A stretch of DNA of 64,000 nucleotides from Micromonospora sp. KC606. Its GTDB lineage: Bacteria; Actinomycetota; Actinomycetes; Mycobacteriales; Micromonosporaceae. Each line of letters opens with the position of its first letter. The first letter of the stretch is position 1. Of the stretch, positions 8,339-17,266 are shown in pieces. The translations under genes were made by a program, and so were the position numbers. The DNA lies in the NCBI RefSeq assembly GCF_004348675.1, contig NZ_SMKN01000012.1, positions 1 to 64,000 of the forward strand, written 5' to 3'. The notes beneath the pieces are model-generated. The model saw nothing but the letters and a program-made list of their open reading frames with translations. It was not told where the DNA came from and did not search any database.

Positions 8339-8801
8339 CGATCCGCGCGTCGTGGTACCTGGTGCAAGCGCGACCACGCCCCCGCACGCGGTGTTGCCGA
8401 GTTGAGTTCATGCCTACGAGCGTGCGCTTGATCTTGACCTGATGTGCGCGGTGTGTGCTCTCCAGCCGGTGCCACCGTGGGTCAACCGGTGCCAGCGCGG
8501 GTCACCGTGGCCGACGGCGGTCACAAACGGGGTTCGTGTGCTCCGGGTGTGGTCCTGGGCTGGGAGAACAGGGCCGCGGGTGACGTGGGTGAACGTGGGC
8601 CACTCCCTGCCGCCCCAGGTGAACCCCCAGGTCGCTAGACTAGGCACTCGCGCCCTCGTAGCTCAGGGGATAGAGCATCGGTTCCTAAGGCGACGCTCTA
8701 TCTGCCGATGCAGGCGTTTGCCTGCGGATTTCTCGCTTCCCCTTTTGTCCGCCGGTCGCAGTAACGGATTGCTGTGCTCGCTTGCTGAAGATCAGCAGAC
8801 C
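8339..8801. repeat. 463-bp direct repeat, left copy
   Basis: This segment aligns along its length with 24385-24847 in the same orientation. The best-conserved core is about 8435-8700, including GCGGTGTGTGCTCTCC and CCACCGTGGGTCAACC. It contains a tRNA-type -10 box TAGACT (8636-8641) and the 5' half of a tRNA-Arg(CCU) gene. After the tRNA half the two copies diverge but realign at TTGCTGTGCTCGCTTGC. It is noncoding. The two copies bound a 16-kb block that could recombine out. Confidence 0.8.
8652..8688 (+). pseudogene. tRNA-Arg(CCU) 5' half, broken after anticodon
   Basis: The sequence begins GCCCTCGTAGCTCAGGGGAT and runs through AGAGCATCGG to TTCCTAA. This is the acceptor strand, D-arm, 5' anticodon stem and CCT anticodon of a tRNA-Arg. 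The 3' anticodon stem, T-arm and acceptor 3' strand are missing, and the following sequence is unrelated. Compared with the second copy, one T is missing from the anticodon loop. A break in the anticodon loop is a common phage or ICE crossover point in tRNA genes. Confidence 0.7.
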
Positions 8802-8861
8802 AGTCTGTTCGGTCATTGGTGGGCCCTCACCAACTGGGAGCGACCTGCGGAGGGAGCGAGG

Positions 8862-10124
8862 TCAGTCTGCTGGCGGGGCGGGAATCTGCCATAAGGCACT
8901 GACTGGTAGGGCGCGGAGTTTGTCGCCGAACGGCAGCGTCGAGGTGCCGGTGTAGAGGACGATGCCGGCGATGAAGTCGTCGCCGAGGCGGTCGGCGAGT
9001 CGGCGGAGCCCGCGGAAGTCATCGGGTCCGACGGTGGTGGCTGCTTTGACTTCGATCCCGACGACGTGCCCGGATCTGTTCTCGAGCACCGCGTCGACTT
9101 CGTACCTGCTCTGGTCGCGGTAGTGGGACAGGTCGACGGACTGCTCGGACCAGGTGAGCTGGCGGGACAGCTCGGACAGGACGAATGATTCGAGTAGTGG
9201 CCCGAACGGTGCGCCCGGCCGGAGCAGCGCCCGGGCGTCGGTCGCGGTCTCGTTGGCGGCGATGCCAGAGTCGACGAAGATCATTTTGGGCGCGGCGGTG
9301 GCGCGGGTGCCGAGGTTGCGGGACCAGCCGGGGATTCGCTTGATCAGGAAGATCTCTTCCAGGGCTTGGAGGTAGCGGGCGATCGTTGGCCGGCTCAGTC
9401 CGAGGGCGGATTCGAGGGAGTTGGCGGCGATGATGGTCGCGGACCTGGCCGCGAGGAGGCGTACCAGCTTGCGTAGCTCGCCCTTGTGCTGGATGTCGGA
9501 CAGCTGCCGCACATCGCGCTCGATGAGCGCCTGGACGTAGGCGTCGAGGAACCGTTGGCGGCGGCGTGGGTCGGTGCGGGTCGTGGCCTCGGGTAGGCCG
9601 CCGCACACGATTCGAGCCGCGTAGTCGGCGCGGGTCACCTTCGACTCGTGTCGCAGGTCCGGACCGAGCGCGAAGACGGCGTCGACGAATCCGTCCGGTG
9701 TTCCCTCGAGTTCGCCTTGGGAGAAGGGCCAGAGCTCGACGGTTTCCATCCGGCCGGGCAGGGCGTCCGGGGCGGCCACCATGCCGAACAGGCGAGAAGA
9801 GCCGGTGAGCAGGTACCGACCGGGACGGGGATCCTCGTCGACGGCTGCCTTGATGGCCAGCAACAGTTCTGGAGCGCGTTGAATCTCGTCGATGACCAGG
9901 AGTTCGGGCGAGTCCACGAAGCCGACCGGGTCGGCGAGCGCCGCGGCCCGGTCCTGCGCCCGGTCGAGATCACGGCGCTCGGCGAGACGATCACCGGCGA
10001 CGATGCGAACCAGTGTGCTCTTGCCTGCTTGACGTGCTCCGCTGATCAGCACGACGCGGGTGTCGGCCAGGGCGTCGTTGACCTGCGCGGCGGCGCGGCG
10101 GGGGATCAGGTGCGGTGTGGGCAC
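8862..10124 (-). CDS. AAA ATPase with DUF4143 domain
   Basis: The 420-residue protein has an N-terminal AAA_14 ATPase. The Walker A is SGARQAGKSTL near residue 25, Walker B is LLVIDEIQRAPE near residue 75, and sensor 1 is YLLTGSSR. A C-terminal DUF4143 nuclease-like domain carries the signature RYEVDAVLENRSGHVVGIEV, continuing KAA (Asp, Glu and Lys placed as in PD-(D/E)XK folds). Length is normal. GTG 10124 is the only sensible start because upstream codons hold none. The role of this widespread family is unsettled; mobile-element or toxin-like behaviour has been suggested. Four phased direct repeats lie directly upstream and probably regulate it. Confidence 0.85.
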   Translation of the reverse strand: MPTPHLIPRRAAAQVNDALADTRVVLISGARQAGKSTLVRIVAGDRLAERRDLDRAQDRAAALADPVGFVDSPELLVIDEIQRAPELLLAIKAAVDEDPRPGRYLLTGSSRLFGMVAAPDALPGRMETVELWPFSQGELEGTPDGFVDAVFALGPDLRHESKVTRADYAARIVCGGLPEATTRTDPRRRQRFLDAYVQALIERDVRQLSDIQHKGELRKLVRLLAARSATIIAANSLESALGLSRPTIARYLQALEEIFLIKRIPGWSRNLGTRATAAPKMIFVDSGIAANETATDARALLRPGAPFGPLLESFVLSELSRQLTWSEQSVDLSHYRDQSRYEVDAVLENRSGHVVGIEVKAATTVGPDDFRGLRRLADRLGDDFIAGIVLYTGTSTLPFGDKLRALPVSALWQIPAPPAD

Positions 10125-10144
10125 GGCGTCATGATAACTGACAC

Positions 10145-10227
10145 GGTTTCGATCTGCGTGGGCGGATGTGTTTGATTTGCGGCTCAAGCCGTGTTCGAAT
10201 TGCGGCTCATCGGTGTTCGATTTGCGG
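10145..10227. promoter_or_regulatory. Four phased repeats upstream of DUF4143 gene
   Basis: Copies of GTGTTCGATTTGCGG or close variants start at 10145 (degenerate), 10168, 10191 and 10213, a spacing of 23, 23 and 22 bases. They begin 20 bases before the DUF4143 start. The regular two-helical-turn spacing fits cooperative binding by a repressor or by the ATPase itself. Confidence 0.6.
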
Positions 10228-10442
10228 GGGTGCCGAGGACGGGATCCTCGCGTGCTGGCAAACCCCGGCCGCAATCCGGCACGCCGGCACCACGCTAGGC
10301 GACCAACTCGCCATGGCCGAAGGCTTCGCCGACACGCTGCGCACGATCTTGCTCCGGGTTCTCGCACATCGTGTCCGAGGCGCCAGTCTCCCACGCGCTG
10401 ACTCTTCCCGGGGTCACGACAAACGGCCCCCGTGCGGTGCGT

Positions 10443-11033
10443 TCAGGTCCGGGTGAAGCCGAGTGCCCTGTATCCGGGCATGCGGCGTTGGAGTGAGGCG
10501 GCGAGGATGGGTGTGGCCGGGTCGTGGTAGTCGTGGACCTCGGCGACGTCCTTGCCGGGGGCGGCGCGGATGACGCGGCCGGCGCATTGGACGAGTAGGC
10601 CGTCGTAGGAGATCGGGCCGGCGAGGAAGAGGGTGTCGAGGGCGGGAACGTCGAAACCTTCGCCGATGAATGGTGTGGTGTCGATGACGAGGAGGCCGTC
10701 GCCGGCCTTGGCACCGTCGAGTCGGTCAACGACGGTCCGCCGTTCGCTGGTGCTCATCGCGCCTTGGAGCACGAGCGCCTGATATCCGCGTGCGGCGAGC
10801 AGAGCGGTGAGAGCCTCGACCTGGGCGACCCGGCGGGTCAGGACGAGACAGTTGCGACCGCGTGTCAGGGCTACGGCGACATCATCGGCGATCTGGGTGT
10901 TGCGGGGCTCGTCGAGGGCCAGTCGCCGGTGCACCTCGGCGAGCGCGCCCGGCGCGTCCAGGTCGACATCGCCGGGCTGGAATGTGGTCTCGTGGAGGAT
11001 CAGCGTTCGTCGCGGTCCGGCGTCGGCGTGCAT
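10443..11033 (-). pseudogene. TOTE-system helicase C-terminal domain, truncated
   Basis: About 196 residues correspond to the RecA-like second domain of the SF2 helicase found at the end of TOTE primase-helicase proteins. The remnant includes NCLVLTRRVAQVEALTALLA, TPFIGEGFDVPALDTLFLAG and the arginine-finger region LVQCAGRVIRAAPGK. Helicase motifs I and II (Walker A and DEAH) are missing. The same strand immediately upstream carries the primase half of the same protein. It is therefore the tail of one gene that has lost its middle. Confidence 0.75.
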
Positions 11034-11063
11034 CGCGGCTGAGGGTGCATTGTTCCTCGTCGG

Positions 11064-11801
11064 TCAGGGTGTGCCGGACGGGTCCGAGTTGCCAGGTGAC
11101 GTGCCGAAGCCGCCGTCGGGCAGGACATCCTGGTTGGGGAACAGCCGGTCGTACGAACGCAGGTCCATGGAGCCACGCAGCACCATCGCCTCGTGGAGCG
11201 GAACGGTGCCGACGGCGCGCGCGGTGGCCGCGAAAACAGCGCCGGTGAAGAAGACCCACACGTGGGCGCCGCGGCCTGACTGGGAGATCTCCAGCGCGGC
11301 CGGCACCGCGCTGGCTCGTGCCGCCTTCACGTACGCGAGGGCGTCGAGCATCGTCGTGGGCCCGTCGAAGTCGGCCACGAGGAAGTGGCAGGTGTTGCCG
11401 GGAATCAGCGGATACAGGCCCATGAACACGTCGCCGACGAGATGCGCCGCGACGACCTCTGCCGTGCGGGGCAGGTAGGTGGCATCGCGCCGGTCCATAC
11501 CCTGACGCCAACCACCGGCGACCGCGGGCATCCACCCGGCAGCGCCGGTACGGGCGTTCTCCCACCGCATGGCGTACACGTCGGCCCGGGCCCAGAACCG
11601 GTCGGCGAACAACGCCAGCTTGTCCCGGGTCGGCGAAGCCATGGTGACCAGACCTGGCGGCTCAACCGGCGCGGACAACTGCTCCGGCGCCGCAGTCGTG
11701 TCCTGGCCGCGCAGCTCCAGCAGACGCGCCAGGCGGGCGTTCTCCGCCCGTAACCGCTCCACCTCCCGGCGAAGATCGACGAACTCGGCCACCGAACCCA
11801 T
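11064..11801 (-). pseudogene. TOTE-system archaeo-eukaryotic primase domain, truncated
   Basis: This part starts at ATG 11801 with a leucine-rich coiled coil (REVERLRAENARLARLLELR), followed by an AEP primase-like domain. Landmarks are WMPAVAGGWRQGMDRRDATY, HFLVADFDG (catalytic Asp pair), ALEISQSGRGAHVWVFFTG and LFPNQDVLPDGGFG. After GGFG the sequence departs from the family and stops at 11064. Full-length relatives continue for roughly 450 more residues into a DEAD/DEAH helicase. An internal deletion explains both halves. The primase part could still be translated as a 245-residue protein. Confidence 0.75.
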
Positions 11802-11862
11802 GCCGACCATCCTCGCGCATCGGGCTCGAGCACCCCCGACACCGGTCCGATATTCTCCGCCG

Positions 11863-12174
11863 ATGGCATCGAAGGGAAACGCCGCGCTGGAGGCGATGAT
11901 CGAGGAAGCCACCGTCGACGCGTACGGCGACGACGAACAGCTCACCGGCCTGTTCACCATGCTCGAGGAGCATCTGGCAGTGCCGTTCACCACCACCGTC
12001 CTCGGCGTCGAAGTCACCGTACGGAAGACCGACCTGACCGCCGACAGCATCGTCGCGGTCTGCGCCCGAGGCCGCCACCGGCAGGAGATCGACCTGCTCG
12101 ACCTGCCGCTACCCACCCCCGCGCCGGACGGCACCGCGTGGATCGACGCCTACCGGCACTGGGCCGGGAGGTAG
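11863..12174 (+). CDS. CcbP-like calcium-binding family protein
   Basis: The 103-residue acidic protein contains MIEEATVDAYGDDEQLTGLF followed by TMLEEHLAVPF and ARGRHRQEIDLLDLPLP. This matches the small family related to cyanobacterial CcbP, which is commonly annotated calcium-binding. It is divergent from the TOTE primase by 61 bases and seven bases upstream of the next gene, suggesting a two-gene operon. Calcium binding is known only for the namesake and is inferred here. Confidence 0.6.
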   Translation: MASKGNAALEAMIEEATVDAYGDDEQLTGLFTMLEEHLAVPFTTTVLGVEVTVRKTDLTADSIVAVCARGRHRQEIDLLDLPLPTPAPDGTAWIDAYRHWAGR

Positions 12175-12181
12175 GTCAGCG

Positions 12182-13333
12182 GTGAGCGAGTACCAGTACT
12201 ACGAATTCACCGCCGTCGACCGGCCCCTCACCAGCCGGGAGCAGGCCGAGCTGCGGTCGCTGTCCACTCGGGCCGACATCACCGCCACCAGCTTCGTCAA
12301 CACCTACGAGTGGGGCGACTTCAAGGGCGACCCGCGCAAGCTGATGGGACGGTTCTTCGACGCGCACCTCTACCTGGCGAACTGGGGCACCCGCCAGGTC
12401 ATGCTGCGGCTACCGAAACACGTGCTCGACCCCGCCACGGTCGCCCCCTACTGCCAGGGCGACAGCGCATCCGCCTGGACCGCCGGCAAGCACGTCATCA
12501 TCGACCTCCACGACGAGGACGAGGACGGCACCGACGAGTGGGACCTCGACGGCCACGGTCTGCTCGCCTCGATCATCCCAGTCCGGGCCCGCCTCGCCGC
12601 CGGCGACCTGCGCCTGCTCTACCTGGCCTGGCTCCGCTGCGTACAGTCCGAGGAGATCGCCGACGACGAGCCCGAACCGCCCGTCCCAGCCGGACTGGGC
12701 ACCCTCGACGCGCCCCTCACGGCGGTCGCCGAGTTCCTGCGCATCGACCCCGACCTGATCGCGGCTGCGGCGGCCGGGTCGTCGCCGGCCACCGTCGGTG
12801 AACCGACCGCCGCGCAACTACGCAGCTGGGTCGTCGGGCTGCCCGCCCGGGACAAGGACGCCATCCTGACCGACCTGATCACCGGCGGCGACAGCCACCT
12901 GCGCAGCCAACTGCTGCGCAGGTACCGCGACGCACACCGCACCGACACCCCCACCCCAGCGGCCGCCCGCACCGCCGGGGATCTGCTCGCCACCGCCGCG
13001 GACCTGCGCGCCGAACGGGAACGACGGGACGCCGAGCAGCGCCAACGCGACCGGGCTCGCCGGGAACGGTCCGCAGCAGCCGCCCGGCAACGGCACCTCG
13101 ACACCCTCGCGGTCGACCAACCCGCCGCGTGGCAGCGGGTGGACACCTTGATTGCCACAAAGAAGCCGCGCGAGTACGACACCGCCGTTCAACTCCTCGT
13201 CGACCTGCGCGACCTCGGCGAACGCGACGGAGACAGCGGGCTGTTCCAACAGCGGCTGGCCGACCTACGGGCGGCGCACGTCCGCAAGCCCAGCCTGCTC
13301 GAACGCCTCAACCTCGCAGGCCTCGACACCTGA
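12182..13333 (+). CDS. Conserved hypothetical protein, 383 aa
   Basis: The N-terminal 150 residues are conserved-looking, with MSEYQYYEFTAVDRPLTSRE and then TATSFVNTYEWGDFKGDP. A middle helical part follows, and residues 265-300 form a charged, arginine/glutamate-rich coiled coil. No catalytic motif is recognised. It follows the CcbP-like gene by seven bases and was probably co-transcribed with it. Third-position GC is high, so it looks like a real gene. Function unknown. Confidence 0.7.
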   Translation: MSEYQYYEFTAVDRPLTSREQAELRSLSTRADITATSFVNTYEWGDFKGDPRKLMGRFFDAHLYLANWGTRQVMLRLPKHVLDPATVAPYCQGDSASAWTAGKHVIIDLHDEDEDGTDEWDLDGHGLLASIIPVRARLAAGDLRLLYLAWLRCVQSEEIADDEPEPPVPAGLGTLDAPLTAVAEFLRIDPDLIAAAAAGSSPATVGEPTAAQLRSWVVGLPARDKDAILTDLITGGDSHLRSQLLRRYRDAHRTDTPTPAAARTAGDLLATAADLRAERERRDAEQRQRDRARRERSAAAARQRHLDTLAVDQPAAWQRVDTLIATKKPREYDTAVQLLVDLRDLGERDGDSGLFQQRLADLRAAHVRKPSLLERLNLAGLDT

Positions 13334-13700
13334 CGCATGGCTCGCCGCCCGGGTGACCGTCGCCAAAGTGCGGACAGGATCGTGGTGGCCGACCGGCGTG
13401 CCGGCGTGACGCCCCGGACAGCCGACGCCAACCGCAGCAGGCTCCAGGTGTCCGTCCGGACCCGCAACCAGAAATCGAATTATGTCGTTCCAAGGTTGGA
13501 CCCGGAGGGTCGGGTGACTGTCTGGGTGTGTGCTGCCGATGTCATGGCCAGCTAGGAGTAGGACGCCCCGGCCCTCGCTGATGACCGCTGTATCAGCACT
13601 GGATCGAGACTTGCGACCGATCGCCCTTTCCGAACTTGTGGCTACTGAACCGCGGCGGGTCCACGCCCCTTGACCAGCACGACCGGAAAGGTGATGCCCG
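13334..13700. other. Upstream flank of IS110 element
   Basis: There is no gene here. The last about 200 bases before the transposase start probably belong to the IS110 left end, where these elements encode their guide (bridge) RNA. I could not fix the element boundary or fold the RNA by eye. Confidence 0.4.
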
Positions 13701-14826
13701 GTGGGTTTCCTGTGGGCCGGCGTCGATGTCGGCAAGACCTACCACCACGTGTGCGTCGTCGACGACGGCGGCACCGTGGTCTTGTCCGAGAAGATCCCCA
13801 ACGACCAGCACGCCTTCTCCGGCATTGCCGGGCGGCTCGGCAAACGCCGCAAGCCGATCCGCTGGGCAGTCGATCTACGCGGCGGACCGGCGTCGCTGCT
13901 CTTGGCGGTCCTGTTCGACCGGGGCGCGGACGTGCGCTACGTCAGCGGCACGGTCACCTCGCGGATGGCGGAGGCGTTCCACGGCGAACGCAAGACCGAC
14001 GCCCACGACGCCTACGTCATCGCCCAGACCCTGCGCATGCGCGGCGGCCTGCCGACCCTCACCGCGGCCGACGGCGTACAGCAGCAACTGAAGCTGCTCC
14101 TCTCCCGCCGCCTCGACCTGGTCGCCGACCGCGTCCGCATCACCGCCCGCATCCAGGACCTACTGACCATGATCAGCCCCGCCCTGGAGAAGGCGCTGAG
14201 CCTGCGCAGCAGAGGTGCGCTCCGGCTCCTCGCACAGTGGCAGACCCCCGCTGGACTGCGCCGAGCCGGGCGACGCCCGCATCCTGGCCTACCTACGCCA
14301 GCATCGTGTCTGGGCCGCCAAGGCCCTCACCGCCAAAGTCCCCACCGCCGCGCGGACGCAGACCGTCGCCGTCGCGGGGGAGGCCACCGCAGCCGTGATC
14401 GTGGGCCAGATGGCCATTGACTTGGAAGCGGTCAACGACCGCATCACCGCCATCGAGGAAACCATCGCCAGCGTCGTGGCCGAGCACGAGCTGGGAGAGA
14501 TCGTCACCAACCTGCCCGGCATCGGCATCACCCTCGCCGCCGAGTTCCTCGCCCACGCCGGCACCCTCACCACCTACTCCAGCCCCGCGGCGCTCGCCGC
14601 GCACGCGGGGCTCGCGCCGATCTCCCGAGACTCCGGCCGCCGCCAAGGCCACCAGGTCCGCCCGCACCGCTACCACCGCGGCCTGCGCCGGGTGTTCAGC
14701 ATGTCCAGCTTCACCGCCCTGTCCAGACAACGCCTCAACGTCCTTTGGGCCTTCATCCGCAACAAGACCCCCTACCAGCCCAATCCATCAAGATCAGCAC
14801 AGTTGGCGCTGTGCGAACTCCCGTAG
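13701..14826 (+). pseudogene. IS110-family transposase, frameshifted and internally deleted
   Basis: The N-terminal DEDD/RuvC-like domain is clear (FLWAGVDVGKTYHHVCVVDD, TSRMAEAFHGERKTDAHDAY). The C-terminal transposase_20 domain follows in another frame (LPGIGITLAAEFLAHAGTLT, AHAGLAPISRDSGRR). One extra base near 14270 (CCGGGCGACGCC) shifts the frame. After VFSMSSFTALS about 25-30 residues of the usual family sequence are missing before RQRLNVLWAFIR. GTG 13701 is the start. The element is defective in cis, though its ends could still be moved in trans. Confidence 0.85.
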
Positions 14827-14954
14827 AGACTCCACCGGCCGGGGTTCCGCCCGGGTGACCGGGTGGTATCGGCCGCAGAGCATTTTGTCCTCACTCGAAA
14901 CCCCCAGCCTCGTCCGCGAACTGCTCGGCCCGCTCCCCTCCCGAGCCGGGTTGA

Positions 14955-15329
14955 AAAGCTACGTGAAAACTTGGCCACCTGCCCTGACGGCACCCCGTCA
15001 CCGCCGATCGTCATCGATGCCTACCACCGGCTAATCGATACTGAAAAGTCGTTTCGAATGTCCAAACATGACCTGCATCGCGGCCGATCTACCACCACAA
15101 GCGCGCGTCGGTCGACGCCCGGCTGACGATCGTGTTCGCCGCCTTGGCCGTCAGCCGCTGGATCGAGCAGACCGCAGGCTGGTCGGTGCGCAAGTTCGTC
15201 CACACCGCCCGCCATTACCGCACCATCAAGATCCAAGCCGGCGCCCACACCATCGCCGCCGCCAACCCGCTATCCGACGACCTCCGTCAAGTGCTCGACC
15301 GGATCCACCACAGCGCAACTACGCAATAA
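14955..15329 (+). pseudogene. IS4/IS1634-like transposase C-terminal scrap
   Basis: Three frames together give the C-terminal end of a DDE transposase: GLKSYVKT, then DAYHRLIDTEKSFRMSKHDL, then RPIYHHKRASVDARLTIVFA followed by LAVSRWIEQTAGWSVRKFVH and a TAA stop. The glutamate in DTEKSFRMSKHDL matches the third acidic position of the DDE triad. The N-terminal two thirds are absent. It lies directly after the IS110 remnant, indicating nested insertions. Confidence 0.7.
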
Positions 15330-15402
15330 TTGGTTCGTCGGCTATGTAGTCAGCCGGCAGGAGGCCCTGGGGAGCAGGCTCCTCCGTTCGCTACACGCAA
15401 CG

Positions 15403-15437
15403 CGGGGCCCGTCCGCGCAGCGCGCGGACGGGCCCCG
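15403..15437. terminator. Strong GC hairpin terminator
   Basis: CGGGGCCCGTCCGCGC (15403-15418) pairs perfectly over 16 bp with GCGCGGACGGGCCCCG (15422-15437) around a 3-base loop. There is no U-tract, which is common for actinobacterial terminators. It lies 70 bases beyond the stop of the minus-strand immunity gene and just after the plus-strand transposase scrap, so it can serve both directions. Confidence 0.75.
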
Positions 15438-15507
15438 TCCGATTACGGTGGGTGCCATTTTCCGTTGGCGACCCCCACAAATCTGAGTGTTGTGGCAGTA
15501 ATCGCCG

Positions 15508-15978
15508 CTATATCTTTTCGAGGTCGAATCGGCGCCCAAGGTCAGGATCGCCAACGAACCAGAATAGCGCTATGCCATCTTCCGCGAATGATGATCGAAG
15601 GTTGCTTGAGTAGGGTGTCGGGTAACCATCCAGTTCCCTAAACAGTAGCGAGACTTGCGTTTTCCTATCGGTCGGGTCGTTTGCCGCAGCCCGGAGCGAC
15701 CACTCTCCGGATCCTACTGCAATAATGGAGGTGTTGGGTGAGGTGGCCGGGCCCAGAAACGACACGGGGATGTTGCTCATCTGGAATGTACGGTCCTCAC
15801 TGAGGATCAGCGTGCACCCGTCGCCCCCTTTCCAAACTCCAATCACGGCAGCGGCTGAGAGGTTTGGACGGTCGTCGGTCAGGATTCTTTTGACGAAGAA
15901 GACCCCAGCGATGGCAAGAACCGCCAGCAAAGAAGTCGAGACAAGTGCCGCGATGAGTAGCCGTCGGGGTTGGTTCAT
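15508..15978 (-). CDS. Putative membrane-anchored immunity protein for RHS toxin
   Basis: The 156-residue protein has one N-terminal membrane segment (LLIAALVSTSLLAVLAIAGV, continuing FFV) and an extracytoplasmic beta-rich domain beginning VIGVWKGGDGCTLILSEDRT. The ATG at 15978 overlaps the stop of the upstream toxin frame (ATGA), which indicates translational coupling and decides the start. Position directly after an RHS C-terminal toxin is the usual place for its immunity gene. The function is inferred from context, because the sequence matches no immunity family I can name. Confidence 0.6.
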   Translation of the reverse strand: MNQPRRLLIAALVSTSLLAVLAIAGVFFVKRILTDDRPNLSAAAVIGVWKGGDGCTLILSEDRTFQMSNIPVSFLGPATSPNTSIIAVGSGEWSLRAAANDPTDRKTQVSLLFRELDGYPTPYSSNLRSSFAEDGIALFWFVGDPDLGRRFDLEKI

Positions 15979-16907
15979 CGCGGGCAACCCGAATTGACGC
16001 AAGTCGTGATCCTGAAGCGGTAGCTTTGCATCATGTGGTTCTCGAATGGGTATGCGTCTGCACCACTTCCTGCGTTTCCGTCACCCCGTTTCGGGGTGAT
16101 CCCGGGAATCCTGGTGCCAGAGTATAGAGTTGTCGCATTTCTGACGTGATACTCGACCACTGGGTTGTCTTTCTCGTATCCGACAACTTTCCACTCGACG
16201 TCAAATGAACGTGATCGCGGTCCATGCGCTGTTCCCAGATCTGTTTTTTGTTGCATGAGAAAGCATGTCCAGTCCGTAATGCTTGTAGTTTCCAAGTCCT
16301 GGCAGATCGGAGAGGTGGAAGTCTTGCCGGCCACCCATCTCCCCTGAAGCCGTTCGCCGATCGATTTCAAGGTATATGTTTGAAAACTCGTTGCTCATCC
16401 ACATTTCTTGCGTCATTCGATCCCCCCAACGGAAGTACTCGTAGTGAGCATGAGTACAAGCCACCGCTAGGAATCCGGCCGACCTGTCGCAGATAAGTTT
16501 CGCGGAATCTGGGCTCTTTTTCACCACCTCGAGCCACGTGCGAAGAATATCGTAGGGGCCTTCGCGGCGGGATCCTTCGGCATGACAATACTCCATAGTC
16601 CCAGCTGCACAAGTTTCAGGAGGCGGCTTTGGCTTGCCCCCTTTACCTCCCTTGCCGCCGCCACCGCCGCACTTGACGGGCCAGCAGTCCTTCTGGCCAT
16701 TTTTCTTCCGCTTCTTCTTTTTTCCCTATTGCCCTTTTCGTTGCCGGGTTCGTAGTCGGGGCACCCTCCCGGAATCTCCGCGCAGTCGGCGGGAATGAGT
16801 CCACTTGGGTCACTCAAAGTCATGGGCGTGTTGTTGGCGTAGGAGTATCCGTTCCACTGTTGTGGCTGCCCCCCGTCCTGGATGGGGTCGACTGCACCTG
16901 TTCCTGA
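15975..16907 (-). pseudogene. RHS C-terminal toxin module, two frame changes
   Basis: The module begins with the end of an RHS core (VDPIQDGGQPQQWNGYSYAN then NTPMTLSDPSGL). It continues through a lysine/glycine/proline linker (KCGGGGGKGGKGGKPKPPPE) into a toxin-like domain with FLAVACTHAHYEYFRWGDRM and NIYLEIDRRTAS, and ends FENHMMQSYRFRITTCVNSG. Reading it through needs a -1 shift at an A6 run (16718-16723) and a +1 shift at another A6 run (16244-16249). The large RHS repeat core upstream is missing, with a TAA at 16908-16910. Toxin activity is unknown. It is AT-richer than its neighbours, as imported toxin tips often are. The frame changes could be decay, sequencing error or phase variation. 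Confidence 0.65.
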
Positions 16908-16910
16908 TTA

Positions 16911-17266
16911 GAGCCGGAGGCAGCCGAAATTAGCCGACCCCTGGCTCGGATGCCCGGTGTCGTCTGCCGTCGAGCTGAGGCACGCGCTCTGACCTGCGGT
17001 GCCTCATCCTGACTGGCAGACCGGTCGCTCGGCTTCTCCCAGTGGAGTTGAGGCAAACCGTCGCCCTCCGCACCGGGCTCCCGCATGTCGTGGTGGGGCT
17101 CGGTGCTGGCCTGGCTCGATGCCTCAGATCATTGGCAGTGCCTCGGCTCGACTGGCAGCCGACACCCTGCCAGAACGACTTGGGCAGAGAGGCCCGCGGC
17201 CACAGATGGTGATCCAGTGCGCACATCTGCCGAGAACAGTGCGTCGCCTTGCGCGCGGGCCATGCC
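16911..17266. other. No gene; lost RHS core region
   Basis: Roughly 350 bases lie between the truncated RHS tip and the aldo/keto reductase stop. Translations in all frames are low quality. No RHS repeat (YD motif) sequence was recognised here, so the core seems deleted rather than degraded. Confidence 0.45.

Noticed and set aside
8442..8894. Plus-strand frame through the left direct repeat
   Set aside because: Translation such as ALVAQGIEHRF is the known mistranslation of a tRNA 5' half; the region is noncoding.
8652..8900. Group I intron interrupting tRNA-Arg(CCU)
   Set aside because: Such introns exist in this tRNA in other bacteria, but no P3-P8 core or downstream 3' tRNA half was found.
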